Notes: generated by a model from the letters alone, not told the origin. A DNA stretch of 64,000 bases from Myxococcales bacterium (GCA_020633465.1 JACKDN010000015.1:1-64000), one strand, 5' to 3'. Shown: positions 9,869 through 34,327, counted from the first letter of the stretch. A program made the numbers and translations.

Positions 9869-10435
9869 ATGCGCCGTCGCCTGCTGGCCCTGCTGTTGGT
9901 CGCGACCGCGGACCTGGCCGGGTGCGCGCCGGCGGGCAGTTTCCGCCCCCTGATCCCCCTGCAACCCGACCGTAACCTGGAGGTGGGCGCCGGCTACGTC
10001 GCGATCTCGCCGCGGCCGGTCGGGCAGGATCCCTGGCGATACGGCGCCCAGGGCTGGACCACCGTGCCGCTGTCGATCTTCGACCTGGCGCTGATCGGCG
10101 CCTTCGACTTCGAGGGCCGCGCGACCGCGGGCCTGGGCGTGCGGGTGCGCGCCTTCGAGAGCGAGCACGCCAACGTCGGCGCGGGCATCGAGCTGGGCTA
10201 CGGCTGGGTCGCGTTCGAGCTGCCGATGGCGGTGGGCAGCGATCGCGTCTGGCTCTACACGGCCCCGCAGCTGGGCACCTGGGGGCGCGACGAGACCGCG
10301 CGCCTGCCCGTCGGGGTCGATCTGCGGGTGCACGACGCGCTGCACGTGCGCACCGAGGCGCAGGTGAACTATCCGGAGCTCGACGGCTATCAGCGCCGCG
10401 TCCACCTGGGGGTGGGGCTCGCCTACGAGATGTGA
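9869..10435 (+). CDS. Small lipoprotein with beta-barrel-like body, unknown function
   Basis: A 188-residue lipoprotein. The signal 'MRRRLLALLLVATADLAGC' ends in a good lipobox at Cys19. The mature part is a series of short alternating strands rich in Gly and aromatics ('GIELGYGWVAFELPMAV', 'VHLGVGLAYEM'), with the last residues like an outer-membrane barrel end. No family is recognised. It is divergent from the DUF3943 gene and could share its promoter region and compartment, which is inference from position. No clear ribosome-binding site is seen upstream of this ATG, and longer in-frame starts would lack a signal peptide. Confidence 0.6.
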   Translation: MRRRLLALLLVATADLAGCAPAGSFRPLIPLQPDRNLEVGAGYVAISPRPVGQDPWRYGAQGWTTVPLSIFDLALIGAFDFEGRATAGLGVRVRAFESEHANVGAGIELGYGWVAFELPMAVGSDRVWLYTAPQLGTWGRDETARLPVGVDLRVHDALHVRTEAQVNYPELDGYQRRVHLGVGLAYEM

Positions 10436-10444
10436 CTCACCCGC

Positions 10445-11242
10445 TCAGCGGGGCGCCTCGAACATCGCGACCACCGGCAGGTGATCGCTGTTGCCGACGT
10501 AGCTGACGGTGGCGTTCAGGGGCACGAAGGCCTGGGTGTCGTAGACGATGTGGTCGAGGGTGTCGACGGTCTGGCCGTAGAGCGACTTGGCGTAGCGCCA
10601 GGTCTCCTGGCCCGGGCGGAACTGCGGCAGGATGCTGCGATAGCCACGGGCGGTCAGCCAGGTGATGGCGCCGCCGTCCTCGGCCTCGTTGAAGTCGCCC
10701 ACCACCAGCGTCGGCGTGTCCTCGAGGCAGCGATCGCTGAAGGTCTCGACCTCGAGGGCGTGGATCTCGTCGATCTCGAAGTACGAGCCGACGCCGCCCC
10801 GCCGGCTGATGGGCGGCCGGAGGTGCACCTGCAGCACCTGCACGGGACCCATGGGGGTCTCGACCAGGACGTGCCAGGCGGGGTGCCAGCCCTCGAAGCC
10901 GTCGGCGACGCCGAGATCCTCGAAGGGCCACTTCGAGAGGATGGCCAGCCCGCCGGTGTGCTCGCCCTGGAACGCCATGTGGGGGTAGCGCTCGGCGTAG
11001 GTGGCCTGCAGGGACTCGGCCCAGACGCTGTTGACCTCTTGCAGGCAGACGATGTCGGCGTCGGCCATGCCGACCGCCTCGATCGTCTCGGGATCCCGCG
11101 CCAGCGAGGCGCTGACGTTGTAGGTCATGACGGTCATGTGGGGCACGCCGGGGGTCGGCGCGCGGGGCGTCAACTCGGGGGGCTCCATGCAGCCGATCAG
11201 TGCGGCTGCGGCGATGGCGCAGAGAACGGTGATGCGGTGCAA
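10445..11242 (-). CDS. Endonuclease/exonuclease/phosphatase (EEP) family lipoprotein
   Basis: A 265-residue EEP-superfamily phosphodiesterase fold with a lipoprotein signal ending 'AALIGC' (Cys18). The family motifs appear in order: 'TYNVS', 'LQEVN' with the metal-binding Glu, 'VHLRP', 'GDFNEAED' with the Asp/Asn pair, 'LDHIVYD' and the terminal 'SDHLPVVA' with the catalytic Asp-His. All expected catalytic residues are in place, so it should be an active metal-dependent nuclease or phosphoesterase outside the cytoplasm. The family also includes sphingomyelinases and inositol phosphatases, so DNA as substrate is not assured. GGGAGGG lies about 11 bases upstream of the ATG. Confidence 0.87.
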   Translation of the reverse strand: MHRITVLCAIAAAALIGCMEPPELTPRAPTPGVPHMTVMTYNVSASLARDPETIEAVGMADADIVCLQEVNSVWAESLQATYAERYPHMAFQGEHTGGLAILSKWPFEDLGVADGFEGWHPAWHVLVETPMGPVQVLQVHLRPPISRRGGVGSYFEIDEIHALEVETFSDRCLEDTPTLVVGDFNEAEDGGAITWLTARGYRSILPQFRPGQETWRYAKSLYGQTVDTLDHIVYDTQAFVPLNATVSYVGNSDHLPVVAMFEAPR

Positions 11243-11316
11243 GCGGTGCCCTCCCGAGCGACCCGGACAGGATTGCGGGCGCGCACGGCGGGGTCAAACC
11301 GACATGTAGGTTTCGA

Positions 11317-11331
11317 CGCGCCGGGGGCGCG
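11317..11331 (-). terminator. GC hairpin after the cytochrome gene
   Basis: CGCGCC at 11317-11322 and GGCGCG at 11326-11331 form a perfect 6-bp stem with a GGG loop. It sits a few bases beyond the minus-strand cytochrome stop at 11336. There is no T-run; the terminator role is inferred. Confidence 0.4.
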
Positions 11332-11335
11332 CGGA

Positions 11336-12040
11336 TCAGGGGGTGGGGGCCGGTCGGTAGCGGTGACAGCCCCCGCAGGTGGCGATGATGCGGGCGAAGT
11401 GGGCGCCGCGCTCGGCGGCGGGCGCGGCGGCGGCGTCGGCGGCCAGGCCGTGCAGCGTGGTCGCCCGCGGGACGAGCTTGGCGTCCAGGCCCTCGAGCGC
11501 GAAGTCGACCGCGTGCAGCGGCGCCTCGGCCAGGCTCTGCGCGCCCCGCGCCCAGGCCGCCTCGGAGGGCGTCACCAGGCCCGCCCACATCTGGTCGACC
11601 GCCCAGCGGTGGCGCGCCATGTGGGCCTGCAGCTCGTCCTTCATGGGGGGCAGGAGCGGCTTGGGCGCCTCGAAGCGCGCGTCGGCGCCTTGGTGGCAGG
11701 CGCCGCAGGCGGTCGCGAGATCGGCGAGGGCGCGCGACGCGGTGCCCAGGGTGTGGGCCTCGGCGACGGCCTGCGCGGCGGTCTTCATGCGCTCGAAGTG
11801 GACGGGGCCGCGCACCTTGGCCGCCTCGTCCTCGCCGTGATCGGCCAGCCACCGCGCGTGCTGCTTCATCGCCTCGACGTCGCCGTCGAGCAGCGCGTCG
11901 CGGGCGGCCGTGGCGCGGGCGAAGTGGGCGCGCATGTCGGCGCGATCGACCGCCGCGGGGGCGGCCGGCGTCGGCGACGGGGGCGCCGAGCTGCACCCGG
12001 CGGCGACGAGGAGGACGAGCAGGGTGAGGGGCGAGCGCAT
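11336..12040 (-). CDS. Dihaem c-type cytochrome-like lipoprotein
   Basis: A 234-residue exported protein. The start at 12040 gives a lipoprotein signal 'MRSPLTLLVLLVAAGC'; a longer frame adds an Arg-rich leader. Two haem-attachment motifs are visible, CGACH near residue 113 and CGGCH near residue 225, each closing a repeated half of the protein that begins with a Met/His/Arg-rich helix ('MRAHFARATAARDALL', 'MKDELQAHMARHRWAV'). The halves look like an internal duplication of a cytochrome-c' or c-prime-like four-helix unit. It probably carries electrons at the periplasmic face. It is the last gene of a minus-strand run and is followed by a hairpin. Confidence 0.78.
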   Translation of the reverse strand: MRSPLTLLVLLVAAGCSSAPPSPTPAAPAAVDRADMRAHFARATAARDALLDGDVEAMKQHARWLADHGEDEAAKVRGPVHFERMKTAAQAVAEAHTLGTASRALADLATACGACHQGADARFEAPKPLLPPMKDELQAHMARHRWAVDQMWAGLVTPSEAAWARGAQSLAEAPLHAVDFALEGLDAKLVPRATTLHGLAADAAAAPAAERGAHFARIIATCGGCHRYRPAPTP

Positions 12041-12104
12041 GGTCGGTCTCCGCCGTGAGTCCGCCCGTTTCGTATCCCCTGTGGGCCTCGTCCGCAAGGT
12101 CGCG

Positions 12105-12824
12105 TCAGTCCTCGAACACGTCGGCCTCGTGCGCCTCGAGCCACGCGCAGTCGCGCGGGCCGGCGAGGCGACGGGTGGAGAAGGTGGCGCCGCGCTGCCG
12201 CCGGGGCGGGGGCGTGCGCAGGGTGTCGCTGCTGGCCCCCAGCACCACCTGCTCGTCGGTCAGGCGCAGGCGCCCGTCGATGCGATCCCCGCGCAGCCGG
12301 CCCTCGAGCGAGGTCGTCACCCGCTGCACCAGCTGGATGTCGCCGTCGACGATGCCCTCGACGCGCACCGTGACGCCGGGCCGGCCGTCCCCGTCGGTGT
12401 CGGCCACCGCGGCGTCGTCCGGGCGCGTGGGCAGGGGGGCGTCGGCGCGGGGCAGGCGCGCGCCCCGCACCTCGACGCGCGGCGGCAGCACCAGGCGGTC
12501 GCCGCGCAGCAGGGCCCGCCGCGCCGTGGGGGGCACGCCGCGCACGACGGCGCGCGGCACCTTCGTGGTCACCATCGACTCGCCCTCGAAGCGGACGGCG
12601 CAGGTGGACTCGGTGATCCGCAGGCGCGGGGCCTCGCCCTCGACGTGCCACAGGTGGAGCGAGATCACCCGGCGGTCGTCGTCGCCCAGGACCGGCAGAT
12701 CGACGGTCTCGAGCACGACGCGTCGCTGGGCCCACCAGCCCGTCGGTGGGGCGGCGAGCGCCGGCGTCGCGAGCAGCGCGAGGCAGAGGGTGAGGGGGGC
12801 GCGCACCCCGACAGGATGCCGCAT
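12105..12824 (-). CDS. Secreted protein of unknown function
   Basis: A 239-residue protein with a Sec signal peptide ending 'TPALAAPP'. No family is recognised. The mature chain has a beta-rich region ('VISLHLWHVEGEAPRLRI', 'CAVRFEGESMVTTKVP') and one Asp-rich loop 'DTDGDGRPG', a calcium-binding type signature of a single EF-hand-like or FG-GAP-like loop. It starts 19 bases after the frameshifted methyltransferase gene and lies 64 bases before the cytochrome gene, so it probably belongs to the same transcript. The ribosome-binding site is weak; a GTG five codons downstream is an alternative start. Confidence 0.6.
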   Translation of the reverse strand: MRHPVGVRAPLTLCLALLATPALAAPPTGWWAQRRVVLETVDLPVLGDDDRRVISLHLWHVEGEAPRLRITESTCAVRFEGESMVTTKVPRAVVRGVPPTARRALLRGDRLVLPPRVEVRGARLPRADAPLPTRPDDAAVADTDGDGRPGVTVRVEGIVDGDIQLVQRVTTSLEGRLRGDRIDGRLRLTDEQVVLGASSDTLRTPPPRRQRGATFSTRRLAGPRDCAWLEAHEADVFED

Positions 12825-12843
12825 CGGGCGAGGGGTCGCGGCG

Positions 12844-14648
12844 TCAGATCGAGGGGGCGCCGTAGAGGGCCTCGACCTGCGCGTCGAGCGCGGCCAGGTC
12901 GGCGGCGTCGGGGCCGTCGGCGCGCCGCTGGAGCGCCGTCGCCAGCGCGTCGAGGGCGCCCACCCGTGCGTCGTCGGGGGCGACCGGGGGCAGGGGCAGG
13001 CCGCGCAGCTCGCGCACCTTCAGCTGCGGAAAGATCAGATCGTCCTCCTGGTGCCGCGCCCGCACCAACGTGGCCATCAGCGTGCTCGACAGCAGGGCGG
13101 CGAGGGCGGCGCCGGGCCACGGGCACCCCGGTCGCAGGCGCGCGACGTAGATGGACTGGTCGCACAGCCAGGGGTCGGTGACGAAGGCCGCGTGCAGCCG
13201 CTGGCCCAGCACCTTGCGCACCAGCACCCGCGGGCCCTCGAAGAAGCGCGGCTTGCGGGGCTCCTTCAGCCAGGGGCCGTAGTGGACGAAGCGGCGGCCG
13301 CCCCAGCGCAGGTGCAGGGGCCCGCGCAGATCGCGGCCGCGCAGCTCGGGCCGCCAGTCGGGCCCGCGGGGGGCGTCGGCGTGGTGCACGCGGGCGGCGA
13401 TCTGCTCGGGGGTGTGGGTCAGCCGGTGGTAGGGGTTGATGCCGCGGGTGATCTCGCAGACGTCGCCGAGCGTGGTGGTCCAGCGGGCGGCGGCGCGCAC
13501 CAGCGCGGCGGCGGCGTCGTCGCGGGCCAGGGGCAGGGGGGCCTCGGGGCGGTCGGCGTCGACCAGCAGGCGGCCGGCGGGGGCGCCGTCGAGGGCGCGC
13601 ACCGGCACGTCGCCGGTCGTGGGCCCGCCGGCCACGGCGTGCAGCACGATCGTCTCCACGCTGGCCGCGAAGGTGTCGGCGGGCACCTCGACCACCGCCG
13701 TCAGCTGGGCGTGCCGCAGCAGGTGGGCGCGCAGGCGGCCCGCCCGGTGGTTGCTGAGCCAGCTGTTGGGCACGACGAAGGCCAGGCGGCCGCCCGGGCG
13801 CAGCAGGTCGAGGCCGCGCTCGAGGAACAGCACGTAGGGATCGACCTGGTACTCGGCGCTGGCGAAGCGGGCGCGGGCGGCCTCGGCGTCGAGGCCGGCG
13901 CGGCGCCCGGCGCGATAGGGCGGGTTGCCGACGACGACGTCGAACCCGCCGGGCCAGCCGCTCTGGCCGGGGGCGCCGCGATCCGCGGCGAAGACGGCGG
14001 GGAAGGCGGCCGGCCAGTCGAAGCCCGGGGGTTCGAAGAGGGTGCGCGCCGGGGCGCCGAGCGCGCGTCGCCGAGGCGGACGGCGGCCGCGAGCCCCGCG
14101 GCGTCCGCCGGCCGGCCGGCGGCGTGCCACAGCGCCAGGCGGGCGAGGGAACACGGCGGTCGGATCGAGGTCGACGCCGCAGACCGCGCCCGACGAGCGC
14201 GGCGGCGTCGACGCCAGCGCGCGGCAGGCAGGCGGCGCGCCGGGCGGCGAGGAAGGCCCCGGCGCCGCAGGCGGGATCGCAGACGCGGGGGCGCGGCCGA
14301 GGCGCCGAGCAGCGCGCCATCGGGCAGCGCGCCGTCGAGCAGCGCGCCGTCGAGCAGCGCGCCGTCGGGCAGCGCGCCGTCGAGCAGCGCGCCGTCGGGC
14401 AGCGCGCCATCGAGGACGTGCTCGACCAGCGACGGCGGCGTGTACCACGCGCCGGTGGCCTTGCGGGCGCCGCCGTCCGCGACGGCGCGGTGCTGCTCGT
14501 AGAGGCGGCCCAGCGCGTCGGCGTCGGGCGCCTCGACGGCGGCCGGCCCCGGGTCGTCGCCGGTGGGCGCGGGCAGCCCCGCGAAGAGCGCGGCGGGCAG
14601 CGGCTGGGTCTGCAGGCGGGCCGCGGCGGCCCGGATCCAGCCGATCAA
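12844..14648 (-). pseudogene. Eco57I/TaqI-like adenine DNA methyltransferase, four frameshifts
   Basis: About 600 residues when read across frames. The start is probably the TTG at 14646-14648, overlapping the selD stop (TTGA). N-terminal block: 'TGAWYTPPSLVEHVLDG', followed by seven DGAL[LP] pentapeptides. SAM motif I is 'VCDPACGAGAFLAA', motif II is 'GVDLDPTAV', and the catalytic motif IV is 'GFDVVVGNPPY'. The C-terminal half resembles the TaqI-type specificity domain ('EITRGINPYHRLT', 'CDQSIYVAR'). Frame changes are needed at 14287-14291, 14189-14191, 14147-14151 and 14060-14067; three are single surplus bases. Downstream of 14060 the frame is clean to the stop. No restriction gene is adjacent. 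Either the gene is decaying or this short GC-rich stretch is misread. Confidence 0.8.
14311..14415 (-). repeat. Seven tandem copies of a 15-bp unit in the methyltransferase gene
   Basis: Units of AGCGCGCC[G/A]TCG[A/G]GC (plus strand) repeat seven times without gaps and encode seven DGALL/DGALP pentapeptides on the minus strand. The unit length is a multiple of three, so copy-number slippage would lengthen or shorten the protein without shifting its frame. The tract sits just before SAM motif I, and all four frameshifts lie within the ~250 bases downstream of it. Confidence 0.9.
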
Positions 14649-15688
14649 TCCAGGCGCACCAGGTGGTCGTGGGCGGTGGTGACGCGGCCGATGGGCCACA
14701 GCTCGAGGTCGGCGTCGTCGGCCACCTTCTCGAACGCGGCCTCCTTGCCCGAGGTCACCGCCACCAGCAGCCCGCCGCTGGTCTGGGGATCGCACAGGAT
14801 GGCCCGCTGCAGGTCGGTCATCGCGGGGACCTCGTCCCCCAGGCTGTCGGCGTTGCGCTGCGTGCCGCCGGGCACCGCGCCCCGCTCGACGTAGTCGACG
14901 AGGGCCGCGCGGTCGAGCAAGGGGATGCGGTCGAAGACGAGCTCGGCGCTGACGTCGGCCGCCCGGCACATCTCGGCCAGGTGGCCCAGCAGGCCGAAGC
15001 CGGTGACGTCGGTCATGGCCTCGACGTAGCTCAGCTCGCCGAACAGGGCGCCGGCGCTGTTCAGCTTCAGCATCGCGTTGCGCGCCACGCCGGCGTGCTC
15101 GGGCTTCAGCAGGCCCTTCTTCTCGGCGGTCGTGAGGATGCCGACGCCGAGGGGCTTGGTCAGGTAGAGGCTGGCCCCGGGGCGGGCGCCGGCGTTGGTC
15201 TTCAGGTTCGTGATCTTCACCCGCCCGGTGACGGCGAGGCCGAAGATGGGCTCCGGGCTGTCGATGCTGTGGCCGCCCGCCAGGGGGATGCCGGCGTCGG
15301 CGCAGACCCCGCGCGCCCCGCCCAGCACGCGCCCCGCCACCTCGGCCGGCAGCGTGTCGAGGGGCCAGCCCAGCAGGGCGATCGCCATCAGCGGCCGGCC
15401 GCCCATCGCGTAGATGTCGCTGAGCGCGTTGGCCGCCGCGATGCGCCCGAAGTCGCCCGGATCGTCGACGATGGGCATGAAGAAGTCGGTGGTCGACAGC
15501 ACCGCCGTGCCGTCGCCCAGGTCGTAGGCGGCGGCGTCGTCGCGGGTGCCGTTGCCCACCAGCAGGTGCTTCGCCTCGTCGCCCGAGGCGCCCCCGCCTC
15601 GCAGGATGGCGTCCAGCACGTTCGGCGCGATCTTGCAGCCGCAGCCGGCGCCGTGGCTGTACTGCGTCAGGCGGACGGGCTCGTCCAT
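14645..15688 (-). CDS. selD: Selenide, water dikinase (selenophosphate synthetase)
   Basis: A 347-residue enzyme that makes selenophosphate from selenide and ATP, the selenium donor for selenocysteine and 2-selenouridine. It aligns end to end with E. coli SelD by eye: '[16 protein letters not shown]' holds the catalytic Cys16 and Lys19. The catalytic position is encoded as Cys, not UGA. Downstream blocks '[28 protein letters not shown]', split here as '[13 protein letters not shown]' and '[17 protein letters not shown]', plus '[11 protein letters not shown]' and '[10 protein letters not shown]', are all present. The start lies six bases after the dihydropyrimidinase stop, and the end overlaps the methyltransferase start. 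No selA, selB, selC or selU is in the window, so its consumer pathway must be elsewhere. Confidence 0.96.
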   Translation of the reverse strand: MDEPVRLTQYSHGAGCGCKIAPNVLDAILRGGGASGDEAKHLLVGNGTRDDAAAYDLGDGTAVLSTTDFFMPIVDDPGDFGRIAAANALSDIYAMGGRPLMAIALLGWPLDTLPAEVAGRVLGGARGVCADAGIPLAGGHSIDSPEPIFGLAVTGRVKITNLKTNAGARPGASLYLTKPLGVGILTTAEKKGLLKPEHAGVARNAMLKLNSAGALFGELSYVEAMTDVTGFGLLGHLAEMCRAADVSAELVFDRIPLLDRAALVDYVERGAVPGGTQRNADSLGDEVPAMTDLQRAILCDPQTSGGLLVAVTSGKEAAFEKVADDADLELWPIGRVTTAHDHLVRLD

Positions 15689-15694
15689 CGCGCC

Positions 15695-18786
<3,092 letters not shown>

Positions 18787-18790
<4 letters not shown>

Positions 18791-20232
18791 GCGGGGACTC
18801 CCAGCCAGGGGCCAGCTTCGAGCGCCGGCAGCAGGGCGGCGCGCAGGACGAAGGCGTGCTGGCGCAGCAGCGCGTCGACGGGGGCCATGCGCAGCACGCG
18901 CGAGGCGAGGCGGAGGCCGTCGTTCAGGGCGCGGATGGGGACGGGGGCGGGCGCGCGGTCGGCCGCGATGCCGCGCGCCAGGGCGATCGACAGCTCCAGG
19001 CGCCCGAAGCCGGCCGCGAGATCGCGTTGGCGGATCAGGCCGTGCTCGCGGACGGCGGCGCGCCAGGGCAGCTGCGCCAGGCGGCGCGCCTCGGGATCGG
19101 CGAGGGGCGGCGCGTCCGCGGTCGCGTGGAGGGCGCGGCGGGCCGCGGCGGTCGCCTCGGCCTCGAGCGCGCGGCCACCGAGCGAGGCCGCCTCGGACAG
19201 GCGCTCGAGCAGATCGTCCAGGGCCGCCACGAAGGCGGCGCGCGCGGCGGCCGGCGAGGGGGCGTCGGCCGCCGGCCAGTAGGCCGTCGCGCGCCACGGA
19301 TCGGGCGGCAGGGCGTCCCCGGCGGCGGCGAGGATCTCGGCGGCGAGCGCGCGCAGGGCGTCCGGCGGCGCGTCGGCGTCGAGCGCGGCGGCCCACCGCG
19401 GGGCCTGGCCCAGGTACGCGGCGCGGCTGATCCACAGCCCGGCGGCCAGCGGCACCGGATCGGGCAGGTCGAACACCTCGGCGCCCTCGGCCACCAGGGC
19501 CGTCAGCTCGGCCTCGACCCGCTCGACCGGCCGCTCGGCGCCGGCGGGCAGGGTGGCCTCGAAGCGCGCGCACTCCATCTGCAGGCCCACGTACACGGCG
19601 TCGGGGCCGCGGGTGAAGGTGTACGGAAACTGCCGGCAGATCGGGGGTTTGGCGGCCGGACCCTCGGCGGCGTGCAGGCCGCAGGTGGCGTCCTGGGCGA
19701 GCGCGAAGCAGGCCTCGCCGACGCGGCGCATCATCGCCCAGGGGCCGTCGGGGCTCTGGCCGCGGACGAAGGCGTCGTCGGGCTTCTGGGCGCCGGGCAC
19801 GGCGCGCCACAGGCCGAGGCGCTCGACCGCGGCGCGGGTGGTATCGGGCACGGGGCCGACGTGGACGCCGGTGCACGAGGCGCCGCAGCGCACGCACTGG
19901 TGGCGCAGGGCGGGGTCGAGGCGCAGGGGCAGGTCGGCGGCGGCGGGCAGGGGCTCGGCGCGCGCGAACAGGCCCCGGTGGGCGGCGAAGCGGGCGCCGT
20001 CGAGCAGCAGGGCGTCGTCGAGCTGGCAGAGGCGATCGCGGAGGGTGGCCGGGCTCAGATGGGGCACGGCGGCGATCAGCGTCGCGGGGTGCCGGTGGCC
20101 GTCGAGCAGGGCGCGCCAGACGGCGGCGCTCTCGGGGCCCAGCCGGGCGCGGCCGCCGGTCACCGGATCGTCGACGGCGAGGCCGGCGCCGACGGGGGTG
20201 ACGCGCAGGTCGGGCCGGGGCGGGGGGATCAT
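18787..20232 (-). CDS. YkgJ-type Fe-S/Zn cysteine-cluster protein
   Basis: A 481-residue protein with a YkgJ-like CxxCxxxC cluster: 'HQCVRCGASCTG' near residues 106-118, then 'CFALAQDATCGLH' and 'PPICRQFPYTF'. This family binds a metal or Fe-S cluster of undefined role. It is longer than the typical 100-250-residue members: about 100 residues precede the cluster ('GAGLAVDDPVTGGRARLGP...', PqqD-like in feel) and about 250 helical residues follow. The start is set at 20232; a Met nine codons earlier is possible. Its stop overlaps the acyl-CoA dehydrogenase start, so the two proteins are made in step and may work on one acyl substrate, which is inference. Confidence 0.7.
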
Positions 20233-20383
20233 GGGGTGCCTCGTGAGCTGGGAGGGCATGGTAGCCGGGTCGGCGCCAGGGCGCAGCCCCCGTGGTCCTG
20301 GTCGTGGCCGACCGTCGGGAGGGGCGCTTCGGGCACGGATCGGCTTCGACCGCGACGACGACGACGCCTTGGGGGCGACGCGG

Positions 20384-20418
20384 CCGGGGGAAGTATTCTA
20401 GGATTCGTGCCGGGGGAA
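20384..20418 (+). promoter_or_regulatory. Direct repeats upstream of the RHS giant
   Basis: GCCGGGGGAA occurs exactly at 20384-20393 and 20409-20418, a 25-bp period, immediately ahead of the gene. A weak -10-like TATTCT at 20395-20400 sits between them. Two same-orientation copies bracketing a possible promoter suggest regulator binding; this is positional inference. Confidence 0.3.
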
Positions 20419-20436
20419 TACCGCGAAGGAGCGCGC

Positions 20437-32658
<12,222 letters not shown>

Positions 32659-32665
32659 TCGGGAG

Positions 32666-32690
32666 GGCGCCGACCGGCGGGGCCGGCGCC
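32666..32690. terminator. Convergent GC hairpin between the RHS giant and the receiver gene
   Basis: GGCGCCG at 32666-32672 and CGGCGCC at 32684-32690 form a perfect 7-bp stem with an 11-base loop. It lies in the 36-base gap between two convergent genes, so it could serve both strands. There is no U-tract. Confidence 0.45.
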
Positions 32691-32694
32691 GGGC

Positions 32695-33039
32695 TCAGCG
32701 GCGCGCGCTGGCCGCGCGCAGGGCGGCGGGCTCGATCGGGCGGCTCAGCCGGGGGGCGCCGCTGCAGCGCGGCGGCAGGCCGGCGGCGGCGTCCGACACC
32801 ACCACCATCGGCGCCAGGCCGCGCAGCGCGGCGGCCAGCACCATCTCTTCCCCGAGGCCGGCGTCGTCGCCCTCGTCGCAGACGATGAGATCGAAGCGGC
32901 CCGCCTCGTCGAGGGCGGCCCAGCCTTCGCCGCCGTCCGTGGCGTCGAAGCCGGCCGCGCGGACGGCGGCGAGCGTCTGGGCGCGGGTGGGCGCGTCGGG
33001 GCCGATGACGAGGGCGTGCGCTCGGGACGTGGGCTTCAT
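32695..33039 (-). CDS. Single-domain receiver-like protein (CheY-like, atypical)
   Basis: A 114-residue protein with the receiver fold pattern: 'HALVIGPDAPTRAQTLAAV' (strand 1 and helix 1), 'FDLIVCDEGDD' with a candidate phospho-acceptor Asp at the end of strand 3, 'MVVVSDA' with the Ser of strand 4, and 'PRLSRPIEPAAL' at strand 5. The invariant Lys before Pro is replaced by Arg, and the acidic pocket after strand 1 is reduced to one Asp. It may therefore be phosphorylated weakly or act as a pseudo-receiver. No output domain is attached. Start at 33039 with GGAGG upstream. It follows the KAS III-like gene in the same direction with about 86 bases between. Confidence 0.62.
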   Translation of the reverse strand: MKPTSRAHALVIGPDAPTRAQTLAAVRAAGFDATDGGEGWAALDEAGRFDLIVCDEGDDAGLGEEMVLAAALRGLAPMVVVSDAAAGLPPRCSGAPRLSRPIEPAALRAASARR

Positions 33040-33125
33040 GGGCGTCCTCCGTGGCAGGGACGCCTGCTTCTGCGGCGAGTCGGTGGGGGGCCTTCAGGCC
33101 CGGGGTGGGGGGTCACCCGGGTGCG

Positions 33126-34214
33126 TCAGCGCCCCCGATCTTCGGTCACGCGCAGGACGAAGGCGCCGCGCTCCGGCCCCGCGCCGACCACCGAGACGCA
33201 GATCTCGTCGCCGGCCTCCACGCGGCCCGCGTTCAGATCGTCGTCGAGCATGACCAGGGTGCAGGGGCTGACCAGGTTGCCCAGCTGCCGCACGTTGGAC
33301 GGGGCCAGCTCGGGCGGCAGCCCCACCTCGTCCGCGAAGGCCTTCACCAGGTGGGGGCCGGCCTGGTGGGTGTACAGGCGGCGGATGGTCCGCAGCAGAT
33401 CCGGGCGCGCCTCGAGCAGGCGGCGGTGGTTGTCGATCATGCCGGCCGTGTAGAAGCGCCGCACGTCCTCGCCCACCAGCCCGAAGGCCGACAGGGGCGT
33501 GTGCTCGGCGAAGCCGGGCGGGTGCAGCGCGCCGCCGCCGGGGAAGCGCACCAGCGGCGACTCCACCGGCGGATCGAGGCGCTCGCGCGAGTAGAGCGAG
33601 AGGCCCACGTCGCGCCGCGACCGCCGCAGCACGGCCGCCGCGGCGGCGTCCGAGAACAGGCCCGGCGACGCCCACAGGATGGCCCGATCCGGGTGCGTCT
33701 CGTTGCGCTGGTAGATCGGGTTCGGCTCGCCGTTCGGGCCGGTCATCAGCGGGCTGACCGCGGTGTAGGCCACCAGCAGCACGTTCTCGGCCTGCAGGCG
33801 CGCGGCGGTGGCCGCGGCCCGCGCGAGCCCGCCGCAGCCGGCCATGTGCATCCACGGCACGACGTCGTCGGGCACGCCGGCGGCCGTCAGCAGCCGGAAG
33901 GGATCCTGATCGAGCATCAGCTCGTAGGGCGTGCAGGTGACGAAGATCGCGGCGTCGATGTCCTTCGCCTCGAGGCCGGCCCGCTCGATGGCCTGCACCA
34001 TCAGATCGCTCACCACGGTCGGATCGCGAAACAGCTCGGGTTGCCAGCTCTTGCCTTCGATCTGCAACACTCGGCGCACTTCGGCGCCCTCGAGCGCGCG
34101 CGGCTCCTTGCGGTGCGGGATCGCCGCCCACTTCGCCCAGTCGTCGATCGAGACCACGTCGCCGATGCGCGTCGCCAGGCCGGCCAGCGCGTAGGGTAGC
34201 TCTCGGATGCTCAT
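33126..34214 (-). CDS. Beta-ketoacyl-ACP synthase III-like enzyme
   Basis: A 362-residue thiolase-fold condensing enzyme. The Cys-His-Asn triad is complete: Cys127 in 'MAGCGGLARA', His283 in 'YTHQAGPHLV' and Asn313 in 'QLGNLVSPC'. The Cys loop, with 'HMAGCGG' rather than the FabH-type ACAG-F, and the length place it among standalone KAS III-like proteins. Some of these prime specialised lipids or make signalling molecules (PqsD, DarB and PpyS type) rather than housekeeping FabH. The start is set at 34214 ('MSIRELP'); a longer frame to 34325 is Gly/His-rich leader. It is divergent from a phosphorelay pair across 113 bases and is followed by a receiver-like gene. No acyltransferase or FabG is adjacent. 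Confidence 0.85.
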   Translation of the reverse strand: MSIRELPYALAGLATRIGDVVSIDDWAKWAAIPHRKEPRALEGAEVRRVLQIEGKSWQPELFRDPTVVSDLMVQAIERAGLEAKDIDAAIFVTCTPYELMLDQDPFRLLTAAGVPDDVVPWMHMAGCGGLARAAATAARLQAENVLLVAYTAVSPLMTGPNGEPNPIYQRNETHPDRAILWASPGLFSDAAAAAVLRRSRRDVGLSLYSRERLDPPVESPLVRFPGGGALHPPGFAEHTPLSAFGLVGEDVRRFYTAGMIDNHRRLLEARPDLLRTIRRLYTHQAGPHLVKAFADEVGLPPELAPSNVRQLGNLVSPCTLVMLDDDLNAGRVEAGDEICVSVVGAGPERGAFVLRVTEDRGR

Positions 34215-34327
34215 CGTCCCCCCCGGATGCCCGTGCCCGCGACGTGGAATGTCCGGGAACACCCCGAACTCATGTCCAACGTCCCTGCGGCCGTCACTGG
34301 TACCTGAGCCTCCGGCGGAGTTCAACC

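Noticed and set aside
11269..11297. Promoter TTGACC with a -10 at AATCCT upstream of the EEP gene on the minus strand
   Set aside because: The -35 is good but the -10 is too weak to claim a promoter.
14311..14415. CRISPR-like or phase-variable repeat
   Set aside because: The 15-bp units have no spacers, and their length preserves the frame, so it is neither an array nor a classic on/off switch.
14645..15688. Selenocysteine-encoding UGA in selD
   Set aside because: The catalytic position is an ordinary Cys codon and no internal UGA interrupts the frame.
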